DNA from: Flavobacterium pokkalii
GTDB lineage: Bacteria > Bacteroidota > Bacteroidia > Flavobacteriales > Flavobacteriaceae
Assembly: GCF_014596575.1 (NCBI RefSeq)
Contig: NZ_NASZ01000019.1
Coordinates: 24,409-88,408 of the forward strand
Length of the DNA: 64,000 nucleotides
Reading direction: 5' to 3'
Translations under genes and position numbers: made by a program
Shown here: one piece after another, positions 17,906 to 26,485 of the stretch
Layout of the letters: every line of letters begins with the position of its first letter
Numbering within the stretch: the first letter of the stretch is position 1
Notes under the pieces: generated by a model
The model's database searches: none
Seen by the model: only the letters and a program-made list of their open reading frames with translations
Told to the model about the DNA's origin: nothing

Positions 17906-18547
17906 TTAATTTTTATCTTCTAATAAAGGAACAAAACGAAATTCACCCAATTCATGTTTTTCAAATTGGGTTTCGTTTTTACGAATGAGTAATGTCATAA
18001 TTTGAATTTCCTCCCCAAGCGGAATAACCAATCGACCGCCAATTTTTAATTGTGCCATCAAGGGTTGCGGAATATAAGGAGCTCCGGCCGTTACAATAAT
18101 ACTGTCAAAAGGGCCGTAAGTTGGCAATCCTTTATAACCATCTCCAAAAGTAAGATGTTTAGGTCTGATTCCTAATTTTGGAAGTAAAACGGAGGTTTGT
18201 TTAAACAACTCATTTTGTCTTTCTACACTATAAACCTTTGCTCCCATCATACACAAAACCGCCGTTTGATAACCGGAACCGGTTCCTATTTCCAAAACTT
18301 TATGATCCTTTTTAATTTCCAACAACTGTGTTTGAAAAGCAACGGTATAAGGTTGCGAAATAGTCTGACCTGCTCCAATAGGAAAAGCCTTATCCTGATA
18401 AGCATAAGCCTCAAAACTGGAGTTCAAAAAAAGGTGTCTCGGGATTTTTTTTATCGCATCAAGAACCCTCAAATCAGTAATCCCCTTTTGTTGCAAAGTG
18501 CTTACTAATTGATTGCGAAGTCCTTGATGTTTGGCTGTATCTTTCAA
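17906..18547 (-). CDS. pcm: Protein-L-isoaspartate O-methyltransferase
   Basis: A 213-residue cytoplasmic repair enzyme that methylates abnormal isoaspartyl residues using S-adenosylmethionine. The family signature 'AFPIGAGQTISQPYTVAFQT' is followed by motif I 'KVLEIGTGSGYQTAVL', 'VYSVERQNEL', and the post-I/II region 'GPFDSIIVTAGAPYIPQPL', then 'LKIGGRLVIPLG'. Every core motif is intact and the length is typical. It diverges from the Gfo/Idh/MocA gene and is convergent with smpB. Confidence 0.95.
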   Translation of the reverse strand: MKDTAKHQGLRNQLVSTLQQKGITDLRVLDAIKKIPRHLFLNSSFEAYAYQDKAFPIGAGQTISQPYTVAFQTQLLEIKKDHKVLEIGTGSGYQTAVLCMMGAKVYSVERQNELFKQTSVLLPKLGIRPKHLTFGDGYKGLPTYGPFDSIIVTAGAPYIPQPLMAQLKIGGRLVIPLGEEIQIMTLLIRKNETQFEKHELGEFRFVPLLEDKN

Positions 18548-18647
18548 TGGTTAGGGTTTATTTTTTTTGTAAAAATAACAGTAAAAATTCCAAAATGCAA
18601 AACCCAAAATCCAATTCAATTATACTATTATATTAAATTGAATTTCC

Positions 18648-18655
18648 TACTTTTG
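18648..18655 (+). promoter_or_regulatory. Likely -7 element for the Gfo/Idh/MocA gene
   Basis: TACTTTTG matches TAnnTTTG and lies 16 nt before the ATG at 18672. No clear TTTG box is at the expected distance, so the call rests on one element. Confidence 0.45.
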
Positions 18656-18671
18656 TTAAAAATACATTATC

Positions 18672-19637
18672 ATGCTTAAAGTAGGAGTTTTAGGTGCCGG
18701 ACATCTGGGGAAAATTCATTTACGTTTATTACAACAATCTGAAAAATACGAGTTAGTTGGTTTTTATGACGAAAATCAGGAATACGCTCAAAAAATCGCT
18801 AAAGAATTTGGTTATACTAACTTTACTACCATTGCCAAATTAATTCACGCCGTAGATGTAATTGACATTGTAACTCCCACTCTTTCACACTACAAATGTG
18901 CCAGAGCCGCGATAAAATCAGGCAAACACGTTTTTATTGAAAAACCAATTTCCAATACGATTGAAGAAGCCGAAGAAATTATTGCTTTAGCCAATGAATA
19001 CAATGTAAAAGGACAAGTGGGGCACGTAGAGCGTTTTAATCCTGCTTTTATTGCTACCAAAAACATGATTGAAAATCCAATGTTTATTGAAACACATCGT
19101 TTGGCAGAGTTCAATCCTCGCGGGACAGACGTTCCGGTAGTTTTAGACTTAATGATTCACGATATCGATGTGATTTTAAGTGTGGTTAATTCAAAAGTAA
19201 AAAACATCAGTGCCAGCGGTGTTTCGGTAATCAGTGAAACTCCGGATATTGCCAATGCGCGAATCGAATTTGAAAATGGTTGTGTAGCCAATTTGACTGC
19301 CAGCCGAATTTCGATGAAAAACATGCGCAAAACCCGCTTTTTTCAAAAAGACGCCTATATCTCGGTGGATTTTTTAGAAAAGAAATGTGAGGTAGTAAAA
19401 ATGAAAGATGCTCCTGAAGTTCCCGGAGATTTTGATATGATTTTGCAAAATGCAGAAGGCGTAAAAAAACAAATCTATTTTTCAAATCCTGACGTAACAC
19501 AAAACAACGCTATTCTGGACGAATTGGAAACTTTTGCAGATGCTATCAATAATAATACTACTCCGATTGTTACCTTAAATCAGGCAACTGAAGCTTTAAG
19601 AGTAGCTTATCAGATTATCGATTGTTTTAAAAAATAA
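18672..19637 (+). CDS. Gfo/Idh/MocA family NAD(P)-dependent oxidoreductase
   Basis: A 321-residue oxidoreductase. The N-terminal Rossmann fold begins 'GVLGAGHLGKIHLRLL' (dinucleotide-binding GxGxxG). The family's catalytic 'EKPISNTIEEAEEII' follows near residue 97, and a His-containing 'PVVLDLMIHDIDVIL' lies in the C-terminal alpha/beta substrate domain. Substrate is unknown; relatives act on sugars, inositols or amino-sugar nucleotides. Downstream is a 7-nt-periodic repeat, then 3-hydroxybutyryl-CoA dehydrogenase in the same direction. Confidence 0.9.
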   Translation: MLKVGVLGAGHLGKIHLRLLQQSEKYELVGFYDENQEYAQKIAKEFGYTNFTTIAKLIHAVDVIDIVTPTLSHYKCARAAIKSGKHVFIEKPISNTIEEAEEIIALANEYNVKGQVGHVERFNPAFIATKNMIENPMFIETHRLAEFNPRGTDVPVVLDLMIHDIDVILSVVNSKVKNISASGVSVISETPDIANARIEFENGCVANLTASRISMKNMRKTRFFQKDAYISVDFLEKKCEVVKMKDAPEVPGDFDMILQNAEGVKKQIYFSNPDVTQNNAILDELETFADAINNNTTPIVTLNQATEALRVAYQIIDCFKK

Positions 19638-19653
19638 TATCCTAAATTAGTTT

Positions 19654-19712
19654 AAAGTTTAAGGTTTAAAGGTTTTTAAAACTTTAAACCTTAAACTTTT
19701 TTAACTTTAAAC
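19654..19712 (+). repeat. Heptad-register inverted repeat between two genes
   Basis: From 19657 to 19712 the sequence reads as eight consecutive 7-nt words (GTTTAAG, GTTTAAA, ... TAAACCT, TAAACTT, TTTTAAC, TTTAAAC). It forms a perfect 17-bp hairpin: arms 19654-19670 and 19683-19699. It fills the 82-nt gap and may also slow or end transcription. Confidence 0.7.
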
Positions 19713-19719
19713 AAAAAAC

Positions 19720-20607
19720 ATGAAAATAGTAGCAGTAATAGGTGCAGGAACTATGGGTAACGGAATTGCGCATACTTTTGCGCAAAATGGTTTTACCGTA
19801 AAACTGGTTGATGTTTCCGAAGAAGCTTTGGAAAAAGGCATGAACACTATTTTTACCAACCTCGAAAGAATGCAAAACAAAGGAAGCATTTCTGCCGAAG
19901 ACAAAATGAAAACCCTTTCCAATGTTATCTGTTACACCGATATAGAAGACGGAATTGTTGGCGCCGATTTAGTCATTGAAGCTGCAACCGAAAATCTGGA
20001 TTTAAAACTACGTATTTTTAGAAAATTAAACGAATTCTGTTCGCACAACACCATATTTGCCACGAATACTTCTTCGATTTCCATTACCCAAATTGCGGCT
20101 GAAGTAGCGCATCCGGAACGCGTGATTGGGATGCATTTTATGAATCCGGTTCCTATGATGCCGTTGGTGGAAGTCATTCGCGGATATAACACGAGTGATG
20201 AAGTCACCGAATTTATCATGAATTTGAGTAAAAAATTAGGCAAAACTGCTGTTGAAGTTCATGATTACCCTGGTTTTGTTGCTAATAGAATTTTGATGCC
20301 GATGATAAACGAAGCCATTGAAACCCTATACAACAAAGTGGCCGGTGTAAGTGAAATAGACAATGTGATGAAATTGGGTATGGCACATCCAATGGGACCA
20401 TTGCAATTGGCTGATTTTATTGGCCTTGATGTTTGTCTTTCAATCATGAATGTAATGTATGATGGTTTTAAAAATCCAAAATATGCTCCTTGCCCACTTT
20501 TAGTCAATATGGTAAATGCCAAAAAACTGGGTGTAAAATCCGGAGAAGGATTTTATGATTATTCCGAAAGTAAAAAAGCCGAAAAAGTTGCTAATCAGTT
20601 TCTTTAA
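19720..20607 (+). CDS. 3-hydroxybutyryl-CoA dehydrogenase
   Basis: A 295-residue NAD-dependent dehydrogenase of the 3-hydroxyacyl-CoA dehydrogenase family. It interconverts 3-hydroxybutyryl-CoA and acetoacetyl-CoA in fatty-acid or ketone metabolism. The Rossmann motif is 'VIGAGTMGNGIAHTFAQNGF'. The catalytic region has 'FATNTSSISIT' and the active-site His in 'RVIGMHFMNPVPMMPLVEV'. The C-terminal dimerisation domain begins 'HDYPGFVANRILMPMINEA'. It lacks a fused enoyl-CoA hydratase domain, so it is the stand-alone short form. Related paaH/fadB2 names are possible. 27 nt ahead of the YggS gene. Confidence 0.93.
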   Translation: MKIVAVIGAGTMGNGIAHTFAQNGFTVKLVDVSEEALEKGMNTIFTNLERMQNKGSISAEDKMKTLSNVICYTDIEDGIVGADLVIEAATENLDLKLRIFRKLNEFCSHNTIFATNTSSISITQIAAEVAHPERVIGMHFMNPVPMMPLVEVIRGYNTSDEVTEFIMNLSKKLGKTAVEVHDYPGFVANRILMPMINEAIETLYNKVAGVSEIDNVMKLGMAHPMGPLQLADFIGLDVCLSIMNVMYDGFKNPKYAPCPLLVNMVNAKKLGVKSGEGFYDYSESKKAEKVANQFL

Positions 20608-20634
20608 ATAATTTTTTTAACAAAAAAATATAAG

Positions 20635-21300
20635 ATGCCAATGTCAATACCTACTAATTTACAGCAAGTAAAATCAACATTGCCTGAAAACGTAACGCTG
20701 GTTGCAGTTTCTAAAACCAAACCCGTTTCGGATTTAATGCAGGCTTACGAAGCAGGACAACGCATTTTTGGAGAAAACAAAATCCAGGAAATGGTTGAAA
20801 AATGGGAACAAATGCCTAAAGATATTCAATGGCACATGATTGGTCATGTGCAAACGAATAAGGTCAAATTCATGGCACCGTTTGTGAGTTTGATTCATGG
20901 CGTGGATAGTTTGAAATTATTACAGGAAATCAACAAACAGGCTCAAAAAAACAACCGTATAATTGATTGCCTGTTGCAAATACACATTGCCGACGAAGAA
21001 ACAAAATTCGGATTTGACGAAGAAGAACTTGAAATACTTTTAAACTCAATTGAATTTCAGGAAATGAAAAACATTCGTATTTTGGGATTGATGGGAATGG
21101 CTACATTTACAGATAATCAGGAAAAAGTAAAACAGGAATTCACACACTTGAAAGCGATTTTTGACAGTATTCAAATGCAGTCAGTTCCAACATTAAACTT
21201 TTCTACATTATCCATGGGTATGTCTGGCGATTATAAATTAGCTATCGAATGCGGTAGCAATATGATACGTGTGGGTAGCAGCATTTTTGGAAGTAGATAA
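20635..21300 (+). CDS. YggS family PLP homeostasis protein
   Basis: A 221-residue single-domain TIM-barrel protein that binds pyridoxal phosphate and helps control PLP and amino-acid pools in the cytoplasm (known for YggS/PLPBP). The PLP lysine lies in 'VAVSKTKPVSDL' near residue 28. 'GENKIQEMVEKW' and 'WHMIGHVQTNKVKFM' are the family signature, and the phosphate-binding 'LSMGMSGDYKLAIECGSNMI' is near the C-terminus. Start may be the first or third codon (both Met). Likely cotranscribed with the dehydrogenase upstream. Confidence 0.93.
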   Translation: MPMSIPTNLQQVKSTLPENVTLVAVSKTKPVSDLMQAYEAGQRIFGENKIQEMVEKWEQMPKDIQWHMIGHVQTNKVKFMAPFVSLIHGVDSLKLLQEINKQAQKNNRIIDCLLQIHIADEETKFGFDEEELEILLNSIEFQEMKNIRILGLMGMATFTDNQEKVKQEFTHLKAIFDSIQMQSVPTLNFSTLSMGMSGDYKLAIECGSNMIRVGSSIFGSR

Positions 21301-21332
21301 TATTTAAATTAAGAATAAACGATTATTGATTT

Positions 21333-21372
21333 CAGTTTTAAACTGGACACTAAAAACCGAACACTGAACACT
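21333..21372 (+). repeat. Heptad-register repeat before the exonuclease gene
   Basis: A 13-nt palindrome CAGTTTTAAACTG (21333-21345) runs into four 7-nt words: GGACACT, AAAAACC, GAACACT, GAACACT (21345-21372). The TTG start of the next gene follows 3 nt later. Confidence 0.6.
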
Positions 21373-21375
21373 ATT

Positions 21376-22737
21376 TTGTACGCAATACTAGACATAGAAA
21401 CTACCGGAGGACAATACAATGAAGAGGGCATTACCGAAATCGCTATTTATAAGTATGACGGTCACCAAATTGTAGATCAATTCATTAGTTTGGTCAATCC
21501 TGAAATTCCTATCCAACCGTTTGTGGTCAAATTAACCGGAATTAATAACGCGATGTTGCGTTCGGCTCCAAAATTTTTTGAAGTAGCCAAACGCATTATT
21601 GAAATAACCGAAGGTTGCATTTTAGTCGCTCACAATGCCGATTTTGATTATCGAATATTGCGAATAGAATTTCGTCGTTTGGGTTATGATTTTAATGCCA
21701 AAACCCTTTGCACGGTTGAATTATCTCAAAAATTATTACCGGAGCAAACATCGCATAGTTTAGGAAAATTGGTTCGTGCTTTAGGAATCCCAATGGCTGA
21801 CAGACACCGTGCCAGCGGAGACGCTATGGCAACGGTAAAACTGTTCAAAATGCTTTTGGATAAAGATGTTGAAAAAACCATTATCAGCGGTTTGATTAAA
21901 TCGGAAATCCAAAAAGGAATTGCGCCTAAATTATTAGATATTATCGACAGCCTGCCTTCAAAAACCGGAGTATATTATATTCACAATGAAGAAGGTAAAA
22001 TTATTTTTATTGGCAAAAGCCGAAATATCAAAAAAAGAGTCAATCAGCATTTTACCGGAATTACCCGAAGTGCTAAAAAAATTCAGAAAGAAGTTTTTAC
22101 GGTTACCTACGAAGAAACCGGAAACGAACTTATAGCAATGATTAAAGAACTTCAGGAAATCAAGGTTAACAAACCTGTTTACAACCGTTCTTCCCGCAAA
22201 GATCGCTTTTCATGGGCTATTTATTCCGAAAAAGACACCGAAGGTTATCTGCAATTGAAATTGCAAAAAACCGATGGCCGCAAAAAAGAAATTCTTTCCT
22301 ACGCAAATGCCCTGGACGGAAAAAACGCCTTATTTCGCATAACGGCTAATTATCATTTGTGTCAAAAATTAACCGGATTATATGAAACAAAAACCCATTG
22401 TTTCCAGCACACCATAAACGAATGTGACGGCGCTTGCATAGGCAAAATTCCTAGTTCGGAATACAATGAAAGAGTGCTCCGGTTTATTGACAAAAACAGT
22501 TTTGAAAACAAAAATTTAATCATCATTGACCGCGGCAGAAATACCAGCGAAAGAAGTGCTGTTTTAGTAGAAAATGGTGTTTTTAAAGGTTATGCTTTTT
22601 ATGATTTGAATTACCAGATTACCAATCCGAATATCCTGAAAAATATTCTGGTTCCTATGGAAAGCAGTCGGGACATTCAACGTCTGATTCAGGCTTACAT
22701 TAGAAAAAACAAAGCGATAAAAATCATTCATTTTTAA
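21376..22737 (+). CDS. DnaQ-type exonuclease fused to a UvrC-like GIY-YIG nuclease region
   Basis: A 453-residue two-part nuclease. Residues 1-175 form a DEDDh 3'-5' exonuclease ('ILDIETTGG' near the start, 'LVAHNADFDYRIL', then 'DRHRASGDAMATVKLF'). From about 197 a GIY-YIG domain follows ('GVYYIHNEEGKIIFIGKS'). Beyond it four cysteines, C329, C342, C350 and C354, have the C-X12-C-X7-C-X3-C spacing of the cysteine cluster in the N-terminal half of UvrC. It probably acts in DNA repair (inference); such fusions are known in Bacteroidetes and Actinobacteria. The start is TTG: there is no in-frame ATG nearby and 'YAILDIE' is where the domain must begin. Confidence 0.88.
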   Translation: MYAILDIETTGGQYNEEGITEIAIYKYDGHQIVDQFISLVNPEIPIQPFVVKLTGINNAMLRSAPKFFEVAKRIIEITEGCILVAHNADFDYRILRIEFRRLGYDFNAKTLCTVELSQKLLPEQTSHSLGKLVRALGIPMADRHRASGDAMATVKLFKMLLDKDVEKTIISGLIKSEIQKGIAPKLLDIIDSLPSKTGVYYIHNEEGKIIFIGKSRNIKKRVNQHFTGITRSAKKIQKEVFTVTYEETGNELIAMIKELQEIKVNKPVYNRSSRKDRFSWAIYSEKDTEGYLQLKLQKTDGRKKEILSYANALDGKNALFRITANYHLCQKLTGLYETKTHCFQHTINECDGACIGKIPSSEYNERVLRFIDKNSFENKNLIIIDRGRNTSERSAVLVENGVFKGYAFYDLNYQITNPNILKNILVPMESSRDIQRLIQAYIRKNKAIKIIHF

Positions 22738-22748
22738 ATTACCATTGC

Positions 22749-23582
22749 ATGAGCTTTTTATCAACATATGCACTTTTCAGAAAAAAAGTTTACGTAGTAA
22801 TTTATCAAACTAACACCAAAGCCGGACGTTTATTTGATTTAATATTACTGGGACTCATTCTTTTCAGTGTCTTGTTGGTAATGATGGAAACGGTTTCAGA
22901 ATTTAATTTAAAATACCATTCCTATCTAATAACATTCGAATGGATCATTACGATACTGTTTACCATTGAATATATTTTTCGAATTCTTTCCATCAACAAG
23001 CCTGTACGCTATATTTTTAGCTTTTACGGAATCATCGATTTACTGGCTATTTTACCAATGTACCTTTCACTGGTAATTACCGGAAGTAATATTTTGACGG
23101 TCATCAGAGCGTTACGATTGTTGCGTTTGTTTAAAATTTTGAATAATCCGCAGTTTACCACACAATCTTTAAAACTAAAAAGAGCACTAGAAGCAAGCAA
23201 AGGAAAAATTGTCGTTTTTATTTATTTTGTTCTCATCAGCACCATAATTATTGGTTCTACCATGTATCTGATTGAAGGTAAAGAAAGTGGTTTTACCAGT
23301 ATTCCTACCAGCATTTATTGGACTATTGTAACCTTGACCACTGTAGGTTATGGCGATATTTCACCTCAAACTCCTTTGGGACAATTTATAGCTTCCTTTG
23401 TTATGATTATGGGTTATGGCATCATTGCTGTTCCCACCGGAATCGTATCTGCTGAAATCAATAAAATAAATAAAAGTAAAGATGTTACGCCTCAAAATCC
23501 CTGCATAAATTGTGATAACACCGATTATCCTGGCAATGCAAAATTTTGTCCTCAATGCGGACATTCATTAGAAAACAATTAA
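22749..23582 (+). CDS. Voltage-gated-type potassium channel with C-terminal zinc ribbon
   Basis: A 277-residue inner-membrane channel of the 6-TM ion-transport family. The S4 voltage-sensor-like segment is 'VIRALRLLRLFKIL' (about 117-130). The pore helix and selectivity filter 'YWTIVTLTTVGYGDISP' (TVGYGD, potassium-type) lie near residue 200, followed by S6 'GQFIASFVMIMGYGIIAVPT'. The cytoplasmic tail ends in a zinc ribbon with two CxxC pairs, 'CINC' and 'CPQC'. Flavobacterial homologs are usually annotated simply as ion transporters. The stop and the miaA start are 1 nt apart, which suggests cotranscription. Confidence 0.92.
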   Translation: MSFLSTYALFRKKVYVVIYQTNTKAGRLFDLILLGLILFSVLLVMMETVSEFNLKYHSYLITFEWIITILFTIEYIFRILSINKPVRYIFSFYGIIDLLAILPMYLSLVITGSNILTVIRALRLLRLFKILNNPQFTTQSLKLKRALEASKGKIVVFIYFVLISTIIIGSTMYLIEGKESGFTSIPTSIYWTIVTLTTVGYGDISPQTPLGQFIASFVMIMGYGIIAVPTGIVSAEINKINKSKDVTPQNPCINCDNTDYPGNAKFCPQCGHSLENN

Positions 23583-23583
23583 A

Positions 23584-24507
23584 ATGAAACACCTCATTAC
23601 CATAGTCGGACCTACAGCCATTGGAAAAACAGCTTTGAGTATTCAACTGGCTAATCATTTTAATTGCGAAATTGTTTCCTGCGACAGTCGGCAGTTTTTT
23701 AAAGAAATGACTATCGGAACAGCCGTCCCTAATGCTGATGAATTGGCTGCTGCAACACATCATTTTATCCAAAGCAAATCAATTTTTGAAAATTATACCG
23801 TAGGCGATTACGAAAAAGAAGCCATTTCTAAAATTGATAGCTTATTCCAATACAATGATTATGTAATTTTGGTCGGAGGTTCGGGCTTATATGTCAATGC
23901 GGTTTTGAAGGGTTTTGATGATTTTCCGGACATTGATAGCGCTATTCGTGAAGAAGTTACTGCTAATTATGAAAATTTGGGACTGAATTATTTACAGGAA
24001 CAACTTCAAAAATTGGATCCAGACTATTTTGAAAAAATCACCAATGAAAATCCGCAAACCTTACTCAATCCGCAACGCATGATGCGATTTGTGGAAGTTT
24101 GTTTGGGCACCGGAAAACCTTATTCTTCTTTTTTAAACCAAAAGAAAAACGAGCGTAACTTCACTCCTATTCTCATCGGTTTAGAAGCCGACAGGGAAAT
24201 GATGTACAACCGCATCAATCTCCGCGTGGACATTATGATGAACGAAGGTTTGCCAAAAGAAGCCGAAAATTTATATCCACACAAAGCATTAAATGCACTT
24301 CAAACGGTTGGTTACCGTGAATTATTTGCTTATTTTGACAAAGAATTCACTTTGGAGTTTGCCATTGAAGAAATCAAGAAAAACACCCGTCGTTTTGCAA
24401 AACGCCAATTAACCTGGTTCAAACGCGATGAAAACACCAAATGGTTTGATTTTCAAACACCAATAAATAAAATTATTGATTACATTGATTCTCAAACAAA
24501 ATCATAA
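23584..24507 (+). CDS. miaA: tRNA dimethylallyltransferase
   Basis: Adds a dimethylallyl group to A37 of tRNAs reading codons that begin with U, using dimethylallyl diphosphate. The 307-residue length is normal. The P-loop 'VGPTAIGKTALSIQLA' is near the start, followed by the substrate-binding 'VSCDSRQFFKEMTIGTAVP'. 'LVGGSGLYVNAVLKGF' and 'NPQRMMRFVEVCLGTGKPYS' are family signatures, and 'TRRFAKRQLTWFKRD' is in the C-terminal part. Start 1 nt after the channel gene's stop. Its last codons lie inside a heptad repeat. Confidence 0.96.
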   Translation: MKHLITIVGPTAIGKTALSIQLANHFNCEIVSCDSRQFFKEMTIGTAVPNADELAAATHHFIQSKSIFENYTVGDYEKEAISKIDSLFQYNDYVILVGGSGLYVNAVLKGFDDFPDIDSAIREEVTANYENLGLNYLQEQLQKLDPDYFEKITNENPQTLLNPQRMMRFVEVCLGTGKPYSSFLNQKKNERNFTPILIGLEADREMMYNRINLRVDIMMNEGLPKEAENLYPHKALNALQTVGYRELFAYFDKEFTLEFAIEEIKKNTRRFAKRQLTWFKRDENTKWFDFQTPINKIIDYIDSQTKS

Positions 24508-24526
24508 ATCGTTAATCTGAAATCAT
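24499..24526 (+). repeat. Heptad-register repeat at the miaA end
   Basis: Four 7-nt words in register: AAATCAT, AAATCGT, TAATCTG, AAATCAT. The array overlaps the miaA stop codon (24505-24507) and ends 8 nt before the thioesterase start. Confidence 0.55.
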
Positions 24527-24534
24527 AAATTTAC

Positions 24535-25275
24535 ATGCCTATTTCTCCTAATTTCACTTCTGTTTTAAGCAAAGATTACGAAATCAACTTTACGCAATGT
24601 TTGCCTTCAGGAAGTATAAAATACACCGAATTATGCAACCTTTTGCAACTTACTGCTGCAGAACACGCCGAAATTGGAGGCATCAGCTTTAGCGATATGC
24701 AGCAATTTGATCAGGCATGGGTTTTAAGCCGAATGCGGGTTGAAATTACCTCTTTACCCAAATGGAAAGATACTGTGACGGTAAAAACATGGATTAACAG
24801 TCTGGAAAATTCCCGTTCGGTACGTGCCATGGAAATGTATTTGAATGGAGAAAAAATTGTAGGCTGCGAAACTTTTTGGGCTGTTTTTAATACCAAAAGC
24901 CGTCGTCCGGAACTTTTAAGTTTGACACACGACCATTTCGAACTTTTTCCGGAAGTAAGAGCCACCAAAGAAGGTTTTTCAAAAATTGACATCAATCCCG
25001 ATAAAGAAGAAGTTTTTGGCAAAACGGTTATTCTGTCTGATTTGGACATTGTCAATCACGTCAATAATGTCAAATATCTGGAATGGTGTATGGATTTGGT
25101 TGATGAAAACATCATTTTGAAACAAAAAATCAAAAGTTTTGAAATGAATTTCATGAAGGAACTTTCTCTACGTGATCAGGTAATTATTCATGAAAATGTT
25201 GCTGATGAATGCATTGTTTTTAGCATCACTAAAGAAGATAAAAACTGTTATGCATTGCAGATGAATTTGAAGTAA
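24535..25275 (+). CDS. Acyl-ACP thioesterase (FatA/FatB family)
   Basis: A 246-residue cytoplasmic thioesterase with two hot-dog halves, which releases fatty acids from acyl carrier protein. The first half has 'LLQLTAAEHAEIGGISFSDM' and 'AWVLSRMRVEITSLPKWKDT'. The second has 'LDIVNHVNNVKYLEWCMDL', with the Asn/His residues typical of the catalytic N-x-H-V-N-N-V-x-Y motif. 'WAVFNTKSRRPELLS' joins the halves. Length fits the bacterial family. It follows miaA by 27 nt. Confidence 0.9.
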   Translation: MPISPNFTSVLSKDYEINFTQCLPSGSIKYTELCNLLQLTAAEHAEIGGISFSDMQQFDQAWVLSRMRVEITSLPKWKDTVTVKTWINSLENSRSVRAMEMYLNGEKIVGCETFWAVFNTKSRRPELLSLTHDHFELFPEVRATKEGFSKIDINPDKEEVFGKTVILSDLDIVNHVNNVKYLEWCMDLVDENIILKQKIKSFEMNFMKELSLRDQVIIHENVADECIVFSITKEDKNCYALQMNLK

Positions 25276-25289
25276 ACATATAAAACAAA

Positions 25290-25625
25290 ATGATTAAAAT
25301 TGAAAAATATAATCAATCAAAAACAATTAAAATAACAACATGCATTTTTGTTATTTTAATATTAGTCTTTATAATTTCAACTTTTGCTAGATATTATTCA
25401 ACAAAATTAAATCTAACAAACCCTTTAATTCCAAAATATTTGGTCGAAATGTCTATTAGACCATTTTTAAAGAAAGGAATAATATTAATTAGTGGGCTTT
25501 TTGGAGTTTTAGCCTTATCATTTCTTAAAAAAAATCTTTTGGCTTTTATCCTTGGACTTATAGTAATAACATATTTTATTTTCTCAAATCACTATATAGG
25601 AAGTTGGCATACTCAAATTAACTAA
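25290..25625 (+). CDS. Small membrane protein, unknown function
   Basis: A 111-residue protein I do not recognise. It has three hydrophobic segments (about 17-36, 62-80 and 84-100: 'ITTCIFVILILVFIIST', 'GIILISGLFGVLALSF', 'LLAFILGLIVITYFIFS') separated by Lys-rich loops. It is a predicted inner-membrane protein. Codon use is more A/T-rich than the neighbouring housekeeping genes. It is 14 nt after the thioesterase and may be read through from that operon. It is real by length and composition, but no homolog comes to mind. Confidence 0.6.
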   Translation: MIKIEKYNQSKTIKITTCIFVILILVFIISTFARYYSTKLNLTNPLIPKYLVEMSIRPFLKKGIILISGLFGVLALSFLKKNLLAFILGLIVITYFIFSNHYIGSWHTQIN

Positions 25626-25663
25626 TATTCTAAATCTTAAATCTCACTAAAACATTCTTTACT

Positions 25664-25671
25664 TATATTTG
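25664..25671 (+). promoter_or_regulatory. Likely -7 element of the zeta-toxin gene (leaderless)
   Basis: TATATTTG fits TAnnTTTG and ends 5 nt before the ATG at 25677. The transcript would start at or next to the AUG. No TTTG box is seen at 19-21 nt. Confidence 0.5.
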
Positions 25672-25676
25672 TAAAA

Positions 25677-26252
25677 ATGGAAGAAAGAAATTTATATATA
25701 ATTGCTGGTTGTAACGGTGCTGGAAAAACCACTGCATCATTTACAATTTTACCAGAAATACTGGATTGTAAAGAATTTGTGAATGCTGATGAAATTGCGA
25801 AAGGTCTTTCGCCATTCCAACCTGAAAAAGTAGCATTTGAGGCTGGTAGAATAATGCTTCATCGAATTAATGAACTACTTTTTCAAAACCAAAATTTTGC
25901 TTTTGAAACGACACTTGCCACAAGAAGTTACAAAAACAAAATTATTGAAGCTAAAAGCAAAAATTACAACGTCACTTTACTCTTTTTTTGGTTAAAAAAT
26001 CCTGAATTAGCGATAGAAAGGGTAAAAACAAGAGTTTCTGAAGGTGGTCATAATATCCCAGTTGATGTAATTGAACGTAGATATAGTAAGGGTATTAAAA
26101 ACTTATTCGAAATTTACATCCCAATTACAGATCAAGTTCTTATCTTTGATAATTCAGAAGGCCAACATAAATTAATTGCTGAAAAATCAAGTAGTGAAGA
26201 TTTAAACATTCTTAACGAACAGAAGTTTAACGAATTAAAAAAAAACTTATGA
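25677..26252 (+). CDS. Zeta-toxin-like P-loop kinase
   Basis: A 191-residue P-loop kinase of the zeta-toxin/AAA_33 group. Walker A is 'GCNGAGKTT' at 11-19, followed by 'FVNADEIAKGLSP' and 'FAFETTLATRSYKNKI' (the substrate-site FETT of zeta toxins). 'ERVKTRVSEGGHNIPVDVIE' is the lid. Zeta toxins phosphorylate UDP-GlcNAc and block wall synthesis; chromosomal relatives may phosphorylate other small molecules. No epsilon- or PezA-like antitoxin lies upstream. Instead a 48-codon gene overlaps the stop by ATGA. Toxin activity is inference. It has its own near-leaderless promoter and a terminator at 26486. Confidence 0.85.
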   Translation: MEERNLYIIAGCNGAGKTTASFTILPEILDCKEFVNADEIAKGLSPFQPEKVAFEAGRIMLHRINELLFQNQNFAFETTLATRSYKNKIIEAKSKNYNVTLLFFWLKNPELAIERVKTRVSEGGHNIPVDVIERRYSKGIKNLFEIYIPITDQVLIFDNSEGQHKLIAEKSSSEDLNILNEQKFNELKKNL

Positions 26253-26395
26253 CACCTGAAGCCAAAATAGAACGTAGAAATAAAATCATAAAGGGACTTG
26301 AAAAAGCTTATGAGAAAATGCTTCTTTTCAAAAAAAAACATAAAAGCGAACTTGTAATCATCAAAAATAATAAGATTGTAAAAATAAAAATGTAA
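26249..26395 (+). CDS. 48-residue basic protein, overlapping partner of the zeta-like gene
   Basis: A small open frame beginning ATG at 26249, sharing ATGA with the stop of the zeta-like gene, and ending TAA at 26393-26395. The peptide is strongly basic ('MTPEAKIERRNKIIKGLEKA' then 'KMLLFKKKHKSELVIIKNNK'), with a helical N-half and a short strand-like C-half. The overlap implies translational coupling. It is too short to recognise. Position and coupling suggest an antitoxin or accessory factor for the kinase, but this is inference. Confidence 0.6.
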   Translation: MTPEAKIERRNKIIKGLEKAYEKMLLFKKKHKSELVIIKNNKIVKIKM

Positions 26396-26485
26396 CACAC
26401 TTTTGTTATTGAATTTATCTTTTATATCAAAAACACAATTAGATAATTTCAAAAACAATCTTAATTTTTACTAATAAAAAGTTAT

